Source: Planctomycetota bacterium
GTDB lineage: Bacteria > Planctomycetota > Planctomycetia > Pirellulales > Pirellulaceae
DNA length: 52,584 bases
Direction: 5' to 3'
Assembly (NCBI GenBank): GCA_003671195.1
Contig: QWPJ01000041.1
Location: 1-52,584 of the forward strand
Positions 34,363 through 44,266 of this stretch are shown piece after piece. A program made the position numbers and the translations under genes. The first letter of the stretch is position 1. Each line of letters opens with the position of its first letter. The notes beneath the pieces were generated by a model. That model was not told where the DNA came from, ran no database searches, and was given only the letters and a program-made list of their open reading frames with translations.

Positions 34363-35957
34363 GCCTTAACGAAAAATCCCCTTTTCCAATTCCAATCGGA
34401 GTTCCATCGATGCTAAACAAAACACCCGTATCCAAATTTTTGAAACACAGCATGTTGGCCGCGATGCTGATTTCTGTGGTTCCGTCCAAAGGCTATTCCC
34501 AAGAATCGACGGCTGGCTCTCCAGAGGAGGTCGTCAGTCGGGAGGGGGCCTGGGAAAATTTAAGGGGGAGGATCACGACGCTGCGCCGGACCGTCACGCT
34601 AGTGCCTAAAGCCGAGCATAAGCCGGCACTTTCTATTCGTTTTATCCCGAATTCCTTTAACGCCAAACCAGGCAACGCTGCCATTTACTACCTCAAAGCG
34701 GGCGGATTCTTTGAGCAAACTGCGGCAATACAGGCAAAGCGAAAGTTTGAAGACGATTCGAGGGCAGCGGCAGGCGAAGGAGACTTCGCTCCCTATGTTT
34801 GGCTTGAAACAGAGGTGAAGGACCTCCCTGTTGAAAAGATGAAAGAGTATTTGGCTTACACGTCTTTTCAACCTCTTTTTCTCGAAGAAGCTGCTTCGAG
34901 ATTGCATTGCGATTTTGATCGCCAGATCAAAAATGTTGAGAATCCCGTGGGTTACTTGCTGCCCGAGATTCAGGCCATTCGCGATACTGCACGCATCCAA
35001 GCGATGCGATACTTGCTGGCGATGGCGGAAAACAGAACCGATGATGCCGTCAAAATTCTCGGGCAGTTGTTCGCCATGGGACCGCACCTTTGCCAAGAGC
35101 CGTTTTTGGTGTCGAATCTCGTTGGAACCGCATGTGTCAACATCGGGTTGCAGCAAGCTTTTTATCTTTCGGAACATCCCTCTGCACCGAACCTCTATTG
35201 GGCGATTGCACAATTGCCCAAACCTTTGATCCAAATAGAGCAGTCGCTGGCCTATGAGCGAGAGTTCTTATTTGAACAAGTCAAAGCCTTGCGAGAGGTC
35301 GATACGATTCCAAAACCGGACGGATACTGGAGCGAGTTCATCGATCGGTTTACCGCTGCGATCCAAGGTATTGGCGCACCATTCGACCAGTTGGAGTCGA
35401 TGGGTAAAGCAGGCATCACCCTGGCCATCGGTTCCAACGTACCCATAGCCCGTGAGTATCTCGTGGAGGTTGAGGGTATGAGCAGCGATGCATTGGACAA
35501 GCTACCCAATGCGCAGATTTTCTTTCTTGCTATGCGTCGTTTTTACGAACGCTATCGGGACGAGGAATTCAAATATAGCTTTTTGCCGGAAAACGCTCGC
35601 AATAAGACGAAATCACCTACATCGAAACTTGCCGAAGTGACTCAGCGATATGGTTTAATCACACTTCCCACCTCGGTCTTTCTTCCTGCGGTGCAAGCGG
35701 CTCAGGGTGCGTCGCTCAGAACACAGCAACAGCTCGCAATGTGGCAAACGACCGAAGCTATCCGGCATCATTTGGCCACCCACGATAACAAACTTCCAGC
35801 GACACTCGATGAACTGGAACTTCCTGCACCCAACGATCCACTCACCAACGGACCGTTTGAGTATGCAATCCATGCCGCAGGTGCAACCCTCAAGGGGGCT
35901 GAAAATCCAGGTTTGCAGTATCAGCTTGAGCTGCGTACTCAACCTGCCAATCCATGA
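34359..35957 (+). CDS. Secreted hypothetical protein
   Basis: The 532-residue protein has an N-terminal signal (KFLKHSMLAAMLISVVPSKGYSQ) and a mature part that is mostly helical, with no motif I recognise (FLEEAASRLHCDFDRQI, AIRDTARIQAMRYLLAMAENR, HHLATHDNKLPATLDELELP). The last phrase resembles a substrate-strand motif found in pseudopilin-related planctomycete proteins. ATG 34359 overlaps the sigma remnant stop; an internal ATG at 34410 with GGAG upstream would start just before the signal and is a good alternative. Its own stop overlaps the following gene by ATGA, so the pair forms a coupled unit. Confidence 0.75.
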   Translation: MSLNEKSPFPIPIGVPSMLNKTPVSKFLKHSMLAAMLISVVPSKGYSQESTAGSPEEVVSREGAWENLRGRITTLRRTVTLVPKAEHKPALSIRFIPNSFNAKPGNAAIYYLKAGGFFEQTAAIQAKRKFEDDSRAAAGEGDFAPYVWLETEVKDLPVEKMKEYLAYTSFQPLFLEEAASRLHCDFDRQIKNVENPVGYLLPEIQAIRDTARIQAMRYLLAMAENRTDDAVKILGQLFAMGPHLCQEPFLVSNLVGTACVNIGLQQAFYLSEHPSAPNLYWAIAQLPKPLIQIEQSLAYEREFLFEQVKALREVDTIPKPDGYWSEFIDRFTAAIQGIGAPFDQLESMGKAGITLAIGSNVPIAREYLVEVEGMSSDALDKLPNAQIFFLAMRRFYERYRDEEFKYSFLPENARNKTKSPTSKLAEVTQRYGLITLPTSVFLPAVQAAQGASLRTQQQLAMWQTTEAIRHHLATHDNKLPATLDELELPAPNDPLTNGPFEYAIHAAGATLKGAENPGLQYQLELRTQPANP

Positions 35958-37576
35958 CCAACCGCACCCCGAATAAATCCTCTGAAAAACCAAAAAACAA
36001 AGGGAAAATCACTTCAATGAATCTAAAAACAACTTTTCTATGCCAACTGGCTTCCGTCGCCTTAACGCTCGTTGGTGTGGCAATGAGCCAGGGCCAGGAT
36101 CCATCCAGTCCAATCCAGCAATCTCTCAATGCATCTTCGATGCTGTTGCTCAAGGTCCAAACCGATCAACTCGCAATTCCAGAGAAGATCAAACAGATGC
36201 AGGAGGAGCACAAGGATAAGCCAATCGCAGCCTTGATCGACGCTTCCCAGCGCAATCTCACTTCGATTCGTGAGCTTGGCAAAGGGCAGACGGTGTACTT
36301 GTCGGTCGATATGCCCTTTACCGCGGCCGTGCATTTACGTGCTACCTCTCCCAAGGCGGTGCAGGCTTCGGATCTGGAAAAAATCGCGAAATTCTTCGCA
36401 CCTGAGATCGCTATCGCGGATCGATCCACTTCCGAGCTAACGAAAATCGACATCGGTACTGATCTGGTATCGGCTTCTACCAAGGTGCTCTCTGCAATGC
36501 CCGCCGAGCAAGCTTCGAAATGGCAGGCTGGGTTGGAATCCACCAAGGAGTTTCCCGTCCAATGCGTGATGCAATTGCCTGATTACGTGATCAAGACATT
36601 CCGGGAGATCCAACCCGAATTGCCCGAGGCGCTCGGTGGTGGATCGGCAGAGTGGTTGCTCGAGGGCGTCCGATGGATTTCCCTCGGTTTGAACACCAAG
36701 AATGCAACCGCTCGAATTGTTGTGCAGTCGGGTTCTGAGGAAGGGGCGAGAATCTTTGCCAAGAATTTGCCCAAACTGGTCCGAACGGTTGTAAACAATA
36801 CGGTCCCAGACAAAGAATCTGCGTTGGCTCTTTCGGTTTTGATTGGGATGATCAAACCCGAGCTTTCCGGTGATCGTGTCGTCGTGTCGCTCACAGACGA
36901 TGAGAACAACCAATCCCTTTTGCAATTCGGAGCCATGGTGGCAAGCTCGATCATGGCCCCTATTACTGCAACGACAACTTCGAATCGTATGAAGCAGTTC
37001 GCATTAGGTTTCCACAACTACGAAAGCGCCTACCAAGCGTTTCCGACTTACTTGAACATGGCCAAGAAAAAAGCAAAAAGCGGGCTTAGTTGGCGTGTGC
37101 ATATTTTGCCTTTCATCGGATTCCAAGAGCTGTATCAAGAGTTCAAACTCGACGAGGCATGGGATAGTCCGCACAACATCAAACTGCTTGCCAAAATGCC
37201 AGCGATTTACCTCCCCACTGCCGATATGAACGAGACGGTGGAGCTCAAACCCTATCACACCACCTATGTTGCACCGATCGGCAAGAGGACCGTATTTGGG
37301 CAGAATGAGCCCATGCAATTCCGAAACATCACCGACGGTACGAGCAACACGATTGCCTTTGTCGAACTCAAACGCGAGCATGCCATTGCCTGGACGAGTC
37401 CAGAGGAGTATCCGTTTGAAGAGGCCGATCCGACAGCCAAACTTCGCAACTACAATGGTAAGACCGTCATCGCGATGTTTGATGGGTCGGTCACCAGCTT
37501 GAAACTGGATTTACCGAAAGAGACCTGGCTTGCTCTGTTCTCTCGCAACGGAGGAGAGGTTGTGGATCTGGAGTAA
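35954..37576 (+). CDS. Secreted protein with C-terminal DUF1559 domain
   Basis: The 540-residue protein has an export signal at ~22-45 (TTFLCQLASVALTLVGVA). The central domain (~50-340) is unrecognised. The C-terminal DUF1559 region starts near NRMKQFALGFHNYESAYQAFP and includes SWRVHILPFIGFQELYQEF, ITDGTSNTIAFVE and SRNGGEVVDLE. Unlike classical DUF1559 proteins it lacks the prepilin-type N-terminus; here the domain is an attachment on a secreted protein. ATG 35954 is used because of the ATGA overlap; ATG 36017 is an alternative. It is the second gene of the coupled pair and is followed by 126-bp repeats. Confidence 0.8.
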   Translation: MTNRTPNKSSEKPKNKGKITSMNLKTTFLCQLASVALTLVGVAMSQGQDPSSPIQQSLNASSMLLLKVQTDQLAIPEKIKQMQEEHKDKPIAALIDASQRNLTSIRELGKGQTVYLSVDMPFTAAVHLRATSPKAVQASDLEKIAKFFAPEIAIADRSTSELTKIDIGTDLVSASTKVLSAMPAEQASKWQAGLESTKEFPVQCVMQLPDYVIKTFREIQPELPEALGGGSAEWLLEGVRWISLGLNTKNATARIVVQSGSEEGARIFAKNLPKLVRTVVNNTVPDKESALALSVLIGMIKPELSGDRVVVSLTDDENNQSLLQFGAMVASSIMAPITATTTSNRMKQFALGFHNYESAYQAFPTYLNMAKKKAKSGLSWRVHILPFIGFQELYQEFKLDEAWDSPHNIKLLAKMPAIYLPTADMNETVELKPYHTTYVAPIGKRTVFGQNEPMQFRNITDGTSNTIAFVELKREHAIAWTSPEEYPFEEADPTAKLRNYNGKTVIAMFDGSVTSLKLDLPKETWLALFSRNGGEVVDLE

Positions 37577-37660
37577 AAGCAGGCTAGATACCTCACGAAC
37601 CGGATCGTGCCTCGCATCGGATTTCGTCGTACGGGCACGAGCACGGAGCGCGGAGCTCAA

Positions 37661-38006
37661 CCACGGAACACACTGAACACACGGAAGGAAGACCAGGGAG
37701 GACCTGCTATTTTTTTCCGTGTATCCCGAGTATTCGGTGGTAAAAAATCTCTTCGGTGGTCAACGACCAACCGCTTAAGAATGCAACCACGGAACACACT
37801 GAACACACGGAAGGAAGACCAGGGAGGACCTGCTATTTTTTTCCGTGTGTTCCGAGTATTCCGTGGTAAAAAATCTCTTCGGTGGTCAACGACCAACCGC
37901 TTAAGAATGCAACCACGGAACACACCGAATACACGGAAGGAAGACTAGGGAGGAAGACCGCGGAGGATCTACTCTCTTTTTCCTTGTGTTCCAAGTATTC
38001 CGTGGT
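37661..38006. repeat. R4 tandem repeat, 126 bp x ~2.8
   Basis: Units begin at 37661, 37787 and 37913. Each has CCACGGAACACACTGAACAC near one end and an approximate reverse complement (TTCCGTGTGTTCCGAGTATT) about 30 bases on, so each unit can form a stem of about 26 bp. The separating sequence AAAATCTCTTCGGTGGTCAA also recurs at 46987-47090. No gene lies between 37577 and 38076. Confidence 0.95.
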
Positions 38007-38076
38007 TGTAAAAACTCAGTAGCTGTCCGCTGGGGATTTCAGGCAAGAGGCTAGAGTCATCTAGTCTCTAACCCGA

Positions 38077-39108
38077 CTACTCGATGTCCTTGTTGATTTC
38101 GCCGCCATTGCGAGAGATCATGCCGGCATAAACACGGACATCGATATTGGAGCTCAGGTACCTTGCACTCCCGTCGACGAACGCGGCTGTGATCCCACTC
38201 GAATGGAACGAATATGCCTGACCGGTACCATCGACTCCAAAGTACGGATCGGGATAAGTCGATCCCAATGGGATACCGTTGGTCGTATTGATCACTTGTG
38301 GGCCAGGATACGAAGCTCCATCGGCAGAGACTCCTAGCAGGACATTCAACTCTGAGGCAGGTCGGCACCATCCCCCACCATTGACACGAACCGAGCTTCC
38401 TGGAGTAGCGTCGATGACCTTACGCCCCAATCGGTACACATGCGGACGGCCCGACGACTCGACCAAGCGAATGGTATTGCTCGTACCATCGGTGAAGCTC
38501 GCGAACTTCAAGTTCGCTGTCTTGGACATTGCACCATTGTCATTCCTAGCCGAATTCGCATCGACCAACCCAAGCGTTGCCATCTGAGGCGATACGCCGT
38601 AGTAACCTGAATAGTCCCCGTTGGCAACCCTCGCCTGCCAAACTGGAGTGTCCGGCGGCGGCGATCCGTCTTGAACTCTACCCGACTCTGGGTTCGATGG
38701 GCACTCGTAGATCGGAATCTTGCTTCCGAAAAGATCATAGTTCAGACTACCATCGGCGTTGGGTACTACCGAAGACCAATTCTTCTTCAAATCGATCTTT
38801 GAATACAGGGACTGTTGTTCGATATGGGGAAGGAGATAAGTCGCCCACCGGACCCGTACGGTCGAGACCGCATCGGGTCGAATGTTACTTGGGAAATACT
38901 TGTTGGCGCTATGGAAATTCTGAAACGCCAACTCGATCTGTCGTATGTTGTTCGAGCAGGACATGCGCCTAGCTGCTTCTCGGGCTGCTTGCACGGCTGG
39001 CAAAAGCAAGCCTACCAAAATACCTATGATGGCAATGACCACCAACAATTCCACGAGGGTAAACGCGCTACGGAGGCGATTACGGTGTGCTAAGGACTGA
39101 AGTCTCAT
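38077..39108 (-). CDS. DUF1559 prepilin-like protein
   Basis: This 343-residue protein has the prepilin signal and helix ([17 protein letters not shown]), the [18 protein letters not shown] block, central DGTSNTIRLVE, a late FHSSGITAAFVDGSARYLS (H-X9-DG type), and a C-terminal RNGGEINKD. It is a typical planctomycete DUF1559 surface protein of unknown role. It follows the small lipoprotein gene after 56 bases on the same strand; this pairing is common for the family and suggests joint export or assembly. Confidence 0.9.
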   Translation of the reverse strand: MRLQSLAHRNRLRSAFTLVELLVVIAIIGILVGLLLPAVQAAREAARRMSCSNNIRQIELAFQNFHSANKYFPSNIRPDAVSTVRVRWATYLLPHIEQQSLYSKIDLKKNWSSVVPNADGSLNYDLFGSKIPIYECPSNPESGRVQDGSPPPDTPVWQARVANGDYSGYYGVSPQMATLGLVDANSARNDNGAMSKTANLKFASFTDGTSNTIRLVESSGRPHVYRLGRKVIDATPGSSVRVNGGGWCRPASELNVLLGVSADGASYPGPQVINTTNGIPLGSTYPDPYFGVDGTGQAYSFHSSGITAAFVDGSARYLSSNIDVRVYAGMISRNGGEINKDIE

Positions 39109-39164
39109 GATTTCTTTTCTTTTTAGTGTAAGTCAACTGAATCAACGGTAAGGGAGTTAGTGAA

Positions 39165-39596
39165 TCACCGAATCTTGAAGGGTTCGAGAACGCTTTGGTC
39201 TTTGCTCAACTGAACGTCGATACCGGAGGTCGCCTCGGAGGCTAAGCCTGCTGGTAGATGGTTTGTAGGGGCTTGGTCTGGGGTGTCCCTGTACCATTGT
39301 TCGATCGTCACCTTGTATTTACCCGCAGGAGCCCCATCGTTGGTGTCGTAGGTCGACAATTGAAACCGCCCCTCCGCATTGGTTGTCCCACGTGGCTTGG
39401 GGAACTTCAGCGAAGTTTCGGTCGGATGAAAGACCACGGTGGCTCGATCCAAGGGCTTGCCGTCTTGCCCAAGAACGGTTCCCTCGGCCGAAGTGGTTTG
39501 GACACGATCACTGCGGGAACAACCCACCATCGATCCGGAAACGACAAGCCCACAAATCAGCGCGGTGCGCACGCATCGGGAAAAGCTACGCGACAT
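39165..39596 (-). CDS. Small lipoprotein with carboxypeptidase-regulatory-like domain
   Basis: The 143-residue protein has a lipoprotein signal (TALICGLVVSGSMVGC) and one Ig-like or transthyretin-like domain (AEGTVLGQDGKPLDRATVVF, TTNAEGRFQLSTYD, APAGKYKVTIEQW). Such proteins accompany DUF1559 genes in planctomycetes and are outer-envelope lipoproteins of unknown role. The start at 39596 has AAAGGG close upstream. It begins the DUF1559 unit, 127 bases after yezD-type gene 39724. Confidence 0.85.
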   Translation of the reverse strand: MSRSFSRCVRTALICGLVVSGSMVGCSRSDRVQTTSAEGTVLGQDGKPLDRATVVFHPTETSLKFPKPRGTTNAEGRFQLSTYDTNDGAPAGKYKVTIEQWYRDTPDQAPTNHLPAGLASEATSGIDVQLSKDQSVLEPFKIR

Positions 39597-39723
39597 AAGA
39601 CCCTTTCGAGTAAAAACTCTTGCATCGCGATTGGCAATGCAATTGCTGCTGTGGAACTCTATTGGCGGAGTCGTTCCCTAGCGATCGTTTCGACAAGCTT
39701 TCCGGGGTCGGATCAGCAACAAA

Positions 39724-39924
39724 CTAGCCTTGGCTAGCACTCGAACTACTTCGAAACCGACGCTTCTCGGTGCGGTCTATCTGTACGACCGCTCCGTCAT
39801 GGATCACAATCGTGACTTGCCCATAACGCAAACCGTCAAGCGCCTGACGAATCTGATCCAAATCGAATTGCACTTCCCGTTCCAATCGTCCGTGATTATC
39901 CGGATTTTCGACATGATCCTTCAT
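39724..39924 (-). CDS. YezD family (DUF2292) protein
   Basis: The 66-residue protein matches DUF2292 nearly throughout: DLDQIRQALDGLRYGQV, then TIVIHDGAVVQIDRTEKRR. Family members in several phyla sit next to sulfate or sulfur genes; the function is unknown. ATG 39924 is preferred to TTG 39930. It follows cysA by 44 bases on the same strand and is likely the last gene of the sulfate operon. Confidence 0.85.
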   Translation of the reverse strand: MKDHVENPDNHGRLEREVQFDLDQIRQALDGLRYGQVTIVIHDGAVVQIDRTEKRRFRSSSSASQG

Positions 39925-39968
39925 AATCAATCTTCTTTCTTGCTCTTTAACGAATCTCGTGATGGTTT

Positions 39969-41015
39969 CTAGATGGTGTAGTCGGGAGAAAAGACGTGCG
40001 ACTGCAGGGGGGTGATGAATACCTGTTGGTGGATTTCGAGGTCCATGAATTGGAACTCGTGGATTGGAACATCGACTCGTACGTTCTGTTCTTTGTTTGT
40101 ATGGACAAAGACTTTGGCGCTGGTCCCGGCGCGTTGGATGCGTTGGATTTGAGCGGAGATCGACGCCGACCCAAGAGATTCTTTTGAGATTTGAAGTTCA
40201 TGGGGGCGCACATAAATTTTTGCTCCGTCGGTTTTTGCTTCGGACGAGGGCTCGACGTGCCTACCTGAAAAAACGTTGACGGATCCGAGGAAGTCGATCA
40301 CGAACTCGGATGCCGGGTTATGAAAAACTTCCTCGGGTGTTCCGATCTGCTCGATCTTCGCATGGTTCATGACCACGACACGGTCTGCCACTTCGAGGGC
40401 TTCCTCCTGATCATGGGTCACGAGAATCGTCGTAGTATGCACTTGCTCGTGCAGCCGTCTTAGCCATTCGCGTAATTTCTGCCGGACTTTGGCATCCAAG
40501 GCTCCGAAGGGTTCGTCGAGCAAAAGTACCTTCGGTTCGATGGCCAAGGCTCTTGCTAGGGCGACGCGTTGTCTCTGGCCGCCTGAGAGTTGCAGTGGGA
40601 ATCGATTCCCGAAGCCCTCTAATTGAATCAATTGCAGCAACTCTTTGACACGCTGATCGATCTGGGCCTTGGGTAAACGCTGGCTTCGGGGTCGGACTCT
40701 CAATCCAAAAGCGATGTTCTCGAAGACGCTCATGTGTTTGAACAAGGCGTAGTGTTGAAACACGAATCCAACTTGGCGTTCCGATACGCTCCGAGTCGCA
40801 ACGTCTTGATCGAAAAAAAGGATCTTTCCCTCGTCTTGATTCGCGGGTGGATCGGGGACTTCCAGCCCAGCGATCATTCGCAGGAGTGTTGTCTTTCCTG
40901 AACCGCTAGGCCCGAGCAACGCCACTAGTTCGCCGCTGTGAACCTTCAAGCTCACATCTTCGATTGCCTTGTAGGACCCGAAAGTTTTGCTCACGTGTTG
41001 GACTTCGACGCTCAC
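39969..41015 (-). CDS. cysA: Sulfate ABC transporter ATP-binding protein CysA
   Basis: The 348-residue ATPase has Walker [13 protein letters not shown]-loop [18 protein letters not shown], signature [15 protein letters not shown], Walker [13 protein letters not shown] and the H-loop LVTHDQEEA, plus a C-terminal TOBE-like regulatory region. It energises sulfate/thiosulfate import. The start is GTG 41015, overlapping the cysW stop as GTGA with a GAGG site about nine bases upstream. A much longer frame upstream to 41828 is out-of-frame reading of cysW and is rejected. It belongs to the sbp-cysT-cysW-cysA-yezD order. Confidence 0.92.
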   Translation of the reverse strand: MSVEVQHVSKTFGSYKAIEDVSLKVHSGELVALLGPSGSGKTTLLRMIAGLEVPDPPANQDEGKILFFDQDVATRSVSERQVGFVFQHYALFKHMSVFENIAFGLRVRPRSQRLPKAQIDQRVKELLQLIQLEGFGNRFPLQLSGGQRQRVALARALAIEPKVLLLDEPFGALDAKVRQKLREWLRRLHEQVHTTTILVTHDQEEALEVADRVVVMNHAKIEQIGTPEEVFHNPASEFVIDFLGSVNVFSGRHVEPSSEAKTDGAKIYVRPHELQISKESLGSASISAQIQRIQRAGTSAKVFVHTNKEQNVRVDVPIHEFQFMDLEIHQQVFITPLQSHVFSPDYTI

Positions 41016-41872
41016 TGGTTTTCCTCTGATTCTTTCGATCGATGCTCGATCCGCGATTCCAACCACGATTTGGCAAGGAGTGTAAGGATGCTCAAAGATG
41101 CCAGGATCGACGCGAGTGCGAATGCGGCCGGTGCGTTGTAATCGTTGTAGAGCGCATCGATTTGTAGCGGGACCGTGTTGGTTAAGCCTCGTATGTTCGA
41201 CGAGACGACCGAAACGGCTCCAAACTCTCCCATCGCTCGTGCAGTGCACAGCAGCACTCCATACAAAAGCGGGAAAAAAATGTTCGGAAGTGTGACTTTC
41301 GTGAACGTCTGCCAAGCGCTCGCACCGAGCGATATCGCGGCCCATTCTTGCTCGCTTCCCTGCTCCTGCATCACTGGAATCAGCTCCCTTGCCACAAAAG
41401 GAACCGTCACAAAGATCGTGGCAAGAACCACGCCTGGGACCGCAAAGATCACCTGCAATCCAAAACTCTGCAATACACCTCCAAACCAACCATGGATGCC
41501 ATAGAGCAAGATGAGCATCAGTCCTGCAATGACCGGAGAGATCGCAAATGGCAAATCGATAATGGATATCAGAAGCGATTTTCCAGGAAATGAGTACTTC
41601 GTCGTCGCCCAAGCTGCGGCCAGGCCGAAAACCATATTCAACGGGACGCAGATCGCGGTTGCTAGGAGCGTCAAGCCGATGGCGCTGCGCGCGTTGCGAT
41701 CCGAAAGCGCAATCGTGAACGTTTTGAGTCCCTTGCGAAACGCTTCCCAAAAAATCACACCAAGAGGCAATATCAAAAGCAGGGTCACGAATCCAACGGT
41801 TGTGCCGATGAGTATCCACTGAACCCATTTTGGATCCCGGCTCGCATCGCTCAATCCGCTGACTCTTGACAC
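41012..41872 (-). CDS. cysW: Sulfate ABC transporter permease CysW
   Basis: The 286-residue membrane permease has about six helices ([20 protein letters not shown] at the start, [40 protein letters not shown]) and the EAA-type loop ([31 protein letters not shown]) that docks to CysA. GTG 41872 is chosen, with AGGGGGGAACC just upstream and 16 bases after the cysT stop; the frame continues to 42010 only by running through cysT. It forms the channel with CysT. Confidence 0.9.
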   Translation of the reverse strand: MSRVSGLSDASRDPKWVQWILIGTTVGFVTLLLILPLGVIFWEAFRKGLKTFTIALSDRNARSAIGLTLLATAICVPLNMVFGLAAAWATTKYSFPGKSLLISIIDLPFAISPVIAGLMLILLYGIHGWFGGVLQSFGLQVIFAVPGVVLATIFVTVPFVARELIPVMQEQGSEQEWAAISLGASAWQTFTKVTLPNIFFPLLYGVLLCTARAMGEFGAVSVVSSNIRGLTNTVPLQIDALYNDYNAPAAFALASILASLSILTLLAKSWLESRIEHRSKESEENQ

Positions 41873-41888
41873 TCCTGGTTCCCCCCTT

Positions 41889-42728
41889 TTAGTTTCTTCC
41901 GGTCTTGCGTTCGATCCGCCATTGAATTCCCTGGATCGCCAGCAGAAGTACAAACGTCGCTGCCAGCATGACCACAGCGATCGCACAAGCCCCGACGATG
42001 TCGTTTTCATCCAAACGGCTTACGATCAGTAACGATGCGATCTCTGTGCGCATTGGCAAATTGCCGGCGATGAAAATCACGCTGCCGTATTCGCCCAACG
42101 CTCGCGCGAGGGCCAAGGTAAATCCAGTCAGCGCCGCGGGAATCAGACTCGGCACAGTTACCCTTAGGAACGTCTGAAAACGACTTGCCCCTAGACTCGC
42201 ACTGGCTTGCTCGGCCTCCAATTCCAGTTCTTCAATCGCTGGTTGCATCGTCCGAACCGCGAAGGGAAAGCCGATAAAAATCAAAGCGATCAAAACACCC
42301 AGTGGGCTGATCGCTGTTTTAATACCCCAGGCCAGGAACTGCTTACCGACAATTCCAGTCGGTGCGTAAATCGCCATCAAGGCGATCCCCGATACCGCAG
42401 TGGGCATGGCAAAGGGAAGATCGATCAAGGAATCGATCAGACGGCGGCCGACAAAGCGATACCGCACCAGCGTCCAGGCAACGATGAAACCGAACAACGT
42501 GTTGATCGTTGCGGCCAGCAGCGATGCGCCAAAGGTCAATCGTAAGGAGGCTTGGACCCGAGGTGTTTTGAACGTCTCGACCAACTCTTGCATCGAGATC
42601 GATGAAGCCTTGAACAAAAGAGCAGCAATCGGAATGACGATCATGAGCGTCACGTAGAACAACGTGAACCCAAGTGTCAGGCCAAAGCCCGGTAGGCGTC
42701 GTGTTTGTGTGGCTCGCATGGCGCTCAT
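41889..42728 (-). CDS. cysT: Sulfate ABC transporter permease CysT
   Basis: This 279-residue permease is the CysT/CysU partner of CysW: GFTLFYVTLMIVIPIAALLF, SLIDLPFAMPTAVSGIALM, and the EAA loop EAEQASASLGASRFQTFLRV with TVPSLIPAALTGFTLALARA. ATG 42728 (MSAMRATQ) is used, ten bases after the sbp stop. Membrane topology is the usual six helices. Confidence 0.9.
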   Translation of the reverse strand: MSAMRATQTRRLPGFGLTLGFTLFYVTLMIVIPIAALLFKASSISMQELVETFKTPRVQASLRLTFGASLLAATINTLFGFIVAWTLVRYRFVGRRLIDSLIDLPFAMPTAVSGIALMAIYAPTGIVGKQFLAWGIKTAISPLGVLIALIFIGFPFAVRTMQPAIEELELEAEQASASLGASRFQTFLRVTVPSLIPAALTGFTLALARALGEYGSVIFIAGNLPMRTEIASLLIVSRLDENDIVGACAIAVVMLAATFVLLLAIQGIQWRIERKTGRN

Positions 42729-42738
42729 AAAAAGTCGC

Positions 42739-43860
42739 TCATTGAGCTTTGCTCGAATAGACTTGATCGAACACACCCGTTCGATCCTTGAAGTGAATCT
42801 CCTGCGCGTCTTTCCAATTCGAGACGATGTCTGAGAGTTCGAAGAGATTTAACTCCGCAAACCGCTTGAGATCCTCCTGAGAAACGACCTCCTTGCGACG
42901 AGGCCGATAGAAATGCTTGGCAATAATCTGCTGTCCTTCATCCGAATAGAGGTACTCCACGTAAGCCTTTGCTAGATCCAGTGTGTTGTGCCCGCTCGCA
43001 TTGCGTTCAACCACAGCAACCGGAGGTTCGGCAAGGATGCTCATGCTCGGTACGACCAATTCGACCTGATCCGTACCGGCCTCCCGCAGCGCCAAAAAAG
43101 CCTCGTTTTCCCAAGTGATCAATACATCGCCAATGCCGCGTTGGATGAACGTGTTGGTCGCCGCGCGAGCCGAAGTATCCAGGACAGGGACGTTTGCGTA
43201 GAGCTTGGATATAAAATCCTTCGCATGCTCGGTAGCTTGAGCCACCACCGCCGACTCCGCAGGATTCTTGAGCTTCTTTAAATCACCTAACTGGGTCGAT
43301 AAGGCATATCCCCAGGCGGCCAAGTAGTTCCATCGAGCCCCACCACCGGTCTTGGGATTCGGAGTGATGACCTCGATGTCGTCTTGCACCAAATCGCCCC
43401 AATCTCGGACACGTTTGGGGTTCCCTTTTCGGACCAGGAAAACGATCGTCGAGGTGTAAGGCGAACTGTTGTTGGGAAAGTTCTGCTGCCATGCAGTCGG
43501 CAAGGCGTTTGTTTTTTCGGCGATCGCATCGATATCCCCGGAGAGAGCCAGCGAGACCACATCCGCATCGAGTCCCTCGATGACCGCTCTGGCTTGTTTT
43601 CCGGACCCACCGTGGGACTGCGCAAACTCGACCGCCTCGCCGTGAGTTGCCTGCCAATGCCTAGCAAAAGCCTCGTTGAACTCGGCGTACAATTCCCTAG
43701 TCGGATCGTAGGAGACATTCGTCAGTTGCCGTTTTGCCCCTGAGGAGGACGATTCGGGCACAGGGCCGCAGCCTGCTAGGCTCCCGAAAAGAAGGCTCAG
43801 TAGGACCAAGGTCGCACCGGTCGTTCGGTAGCGATCTGCAAACCAAGGAGTCGAATCCAT
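42739..43860 (-). CDS. sbp: Sulfate-binding lipoprotein Sbp
   Basis: The 373-residue substrate-binding protein carries a lipoprotein signal ([14 protein letters not shown]) and the family blocks [58 protein letters not shown] and [15 protein letters not shown], which identify periplasmic sulfate/thiosulfate-binding proteins. It hands sulfate to CysTW. The ATG at 43860 is chosen because the signal follows; the frame extends upstream to 44037 without a signal. It is first in the operon, and the promoter should lie in the 407-base gap to the divergent activator gene. Confidence 0.9.
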   Translation of the reverse strand: MDSTPWFADRYRTTGATLVLLSLLFGSLAGCGPVPESSSSGAKRQLTNVSYDPTRELYAEFNEAFARHWQATHGEAVEFAQSHGGSGKQARAVIEGLDADVVSLALSGDIDAIAEKTNALPTAWQQNFPNNSSPYTSTIVFLVRKGNPKRVRDWGDLVQDDIEVITPNPKTGGGARWNYLAAWGYALSTQLGDLKKLKNPAESAVVAQATEHAKDFISKLYANVPVLDTSARAATNTFIQRGIGDVLITWENEAFLALREAGTDQVELVVPSMSILAEPPVAVVERNASGHNTLDLAKAYVEYLYSDEGQQIIAKHFYRPRRKEVVSQEDLKRFAELNLFELSDIVSNWKDAQEIHFKDRTGVFDQVYSSKAQ

Positions 43861-44050
43861 CGTGTACTCAGTTTCGTGTGCCAACGCGTTGGAAGCCAAC
43901 TGGAAGGTCCGCTGGCATGCTTTAACTGAATGCAAACCTCGTTCCAAATCACCCACTAGAGGCCATTGGTTTCGTTCTAACCCGTTTTTTCTAAGGAAAA
44001 CTATCTTTTCTTTGGCAGTTGCCCAGGTGCAACCCAACAGTCAGCCGTGG

Positions 44051-44143
44051 GATTGCCTAGTCGTTCCGTGCTATTTGCTAGTTTTTGAGTGTCATTTGCT
44101 AGTTGTTATGTTTTATTTGCGAGCCTGCTATGGTATTTGCTGG
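44051..44143. promoter_or_regulatory. Array of ~21-bp-spaced TATTTGCTAG repeats
   Basis: Four copies of TATTTGCTAG or one-mismatch forms start at 44072, 44093, 44114 and 44134, that is 21, 21 and 20 bases apart. A weaker match (GATTGCCTAG) at 44051 keeps the phase. Spacing of two helical turns puts all sites on one face of the DNA. The array lies 190-280 bases upstream of sbp and 125-215 upstream of the activator start, so it could serve either promoter. Confidence 0.6.
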
Positions 44144-44266
44144 GTGGGGTGTTTAGAGTTGGCATGGAGGGGGGCGGATCCGGTCGGTCCGGAAATTGCG
44201 GTGCTAGCGCAGGCCCCGTGCAAGGCAAACCCCTGGATCCTCATTGGCTTTGAACCAAAATCCCTT

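Noticed and set aside
37661..38006. 126-bp tandem repeats considered as a CRISPR or coding repeat
   Set aside because: Units are long, nearly identical throughout and contain inverted arms; frames across them encode only low-complexity peptides.
39969..41828. A single 619-residue frame covering cysA and most of cysW in reverse frame
   Set aside because: Only the part after GTG 41015 matches an ABC ATPase. The upstream part is out-of-frame reading of cysW, and a GTGA overlap with the cysW stop gives a proper start.
43862..44266. N-terminal extension of the sigma-54-type activator back to 43862
   Set aside because: The frame is open, but the extension is low in normal domain features, crosses the 21-bp-spaced repeats and leaves no promoter for either divergent gene. 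It is not excluded absolutely.
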